Shown piece after piece: positions 63,191 to 64,000 of a stretch of DNA of 64,000 nt (position 1 is the first letter of the stretch; every line of letters begins with the position of its first letter). The notes under the pieces are model-generated. The model searched no databases and was not told the origin of the DNA. It saw only the letters and a program-made list of their open reading frames with translations. Made by a program: the position numbers and the translations under genes. Origin of the DNA: Distichodus sexfasciatus (taxonomy: Eukaryota > Chordata > Actinopteri > Characiformes > Distichodontidae); assembly GCA_032718565.1 (NCBI GenBank), contig JAVGVS010000294.1, forward strand, positions 493,356 through 557,355, read 5' to 3'.

Positions 63191-64000
63191 TAAAAGAAAG
63201 CACAAGCGTGGGGTGAAGTGTTGAGTACAATGCTACTTAGCATAGTGAATTATCATTTTACAATATTTTTTTCAAATTTACTAAACTTCAAAACTTTACT
63301 TGCTGTCGCACTACAAGCGTGCGGCTTCATTAAGCAAGAACATTTGAATGACGTCATAAGCAACTTGGGCGGGCAAAAATATTTTGAAGCGATGCTTTTT
63401 GAGCGTCTCCAGCGATTTTACAGCTTTAGTAGCTCTTTGTCTGAACGTAGCAATAGTGTTTGAAGCTGAGGTAGGATAAAATCCCGGATGCTGGTGGACA
63501 TGTGTATTTGTGCGGCCGTGCATCGTGTTCGCCCTGTGATCAGAAGGTTGCAGAATCCAGATATTCACCGATAATAACTGATATTCACCTTCAAACAGTC
63601 TTTCTTCACAGATTTCAATGGGTTTTTATATTTACTTTGGAATGCTGTTTTAGTTGAGCACAATTTAAATGCTCAATTGCATTTTAACAAATAGCTCTTT
63701 TCAGGGAAATTGAGTGAAAAACAATGTTTGAGCAACCTACACAATTATCTGCAAGACATGGCAATTTATATTTTGTTCTTGATGGGGTGTGATCTAGAGA
63801 AACACAATGCATCAGTAAATAAAAGGGCCTTTACAGTTATAGTAGCTTTTTTGAATCTCAGTGTCAAGTTCAATGAGTTTCATGAAGTTTGAAGCTGAAA
63901 CTTTACCATAGCTTAAGTCACTGGATCTCTGTTAGCTTTTGGCAGAAGAAAATGTGATTGTGTCAGGATGGGAATACACTGGAGCCAAATCAGTCAATTT

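Noticed and set aside
1..64000. CRISPR array, bacterial operon or plasmid features
   Set aside because: All tandem arrays are microsatellites or transposon structures; the genes are spliced vertebrate genes.

Overview
The window looks like a gene-sparse, transposon-rich stretch of a ray-finned (teleost) fish genome. Genes are split into short exons with GT/AG introns. The repeats are of fish type: tRNA-derived SINEs, LINE tails ending in a GCGCTATATAAATAAA-like motif, Tc1-like, hAT and Ty3/gypsy elements. I cannot name the species. The gene order ccnk, ccdc85c, cyp46a1 matches the vertebrate block that is CCNK-CCDC85C-HHIPL1-CYP46A1 on human chromosome 14q32; I see no hhipl1 here.

Layout. 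1-6.4 kb, minus strand: seven 5' exons of cyp39a1 (oxysterol 7-alpha-hydroxylase), running off the left edge before the heme-binding exon. 6.4-16 kb: intergenic sequence with a broken Ty3/gypsy pol relic invaded by an antisense LINE tail, then a 3.4-kb imperfect inverted repeat. About 16.0 kb: a CpG-containing segment with two overlapping CRE-like sites, probably the ccnk promoter and untranslated first exon. 27.6-42.2 kb, plus strand: complete ccnk (cyclin K), ten coding exons, all in phase. Its introns hold a hAT element nested in an older non-autonomous element, an antisense L1-type LINE, and a MITE. 45.6-50.5 kb, minus strand: four 3' exons of ccdc85c, one with an in-frame stop. 51.8-56.0 kb, plus strand: an isthmin-like gene (TSP1 and AMOP domains) whose last exon is frameshifted and cut off. 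60.6-61.4 kb, plus strand: the first four exons of cyp46a1 (cholesterol 24-hydroxylase), running off the right edge.

Biology. Two cytochromes P450 acting one after the other on brain-type cholesterol (CYP46A1 makes 24S-hydroxycholesterol, CYP39A1 7-alpha-hydroxylates it) lie divergently about 54 kb apart, whereas in human they are on different chromosomes. Between them, cyclin K (partner of CDK12/CDK13) is intact while ccdc85c and the isthmin-like gene look disabled. Four repeat insertions can be dated relative to one another from nested positions, target-site duplications or paralogous empty sites inside the window.
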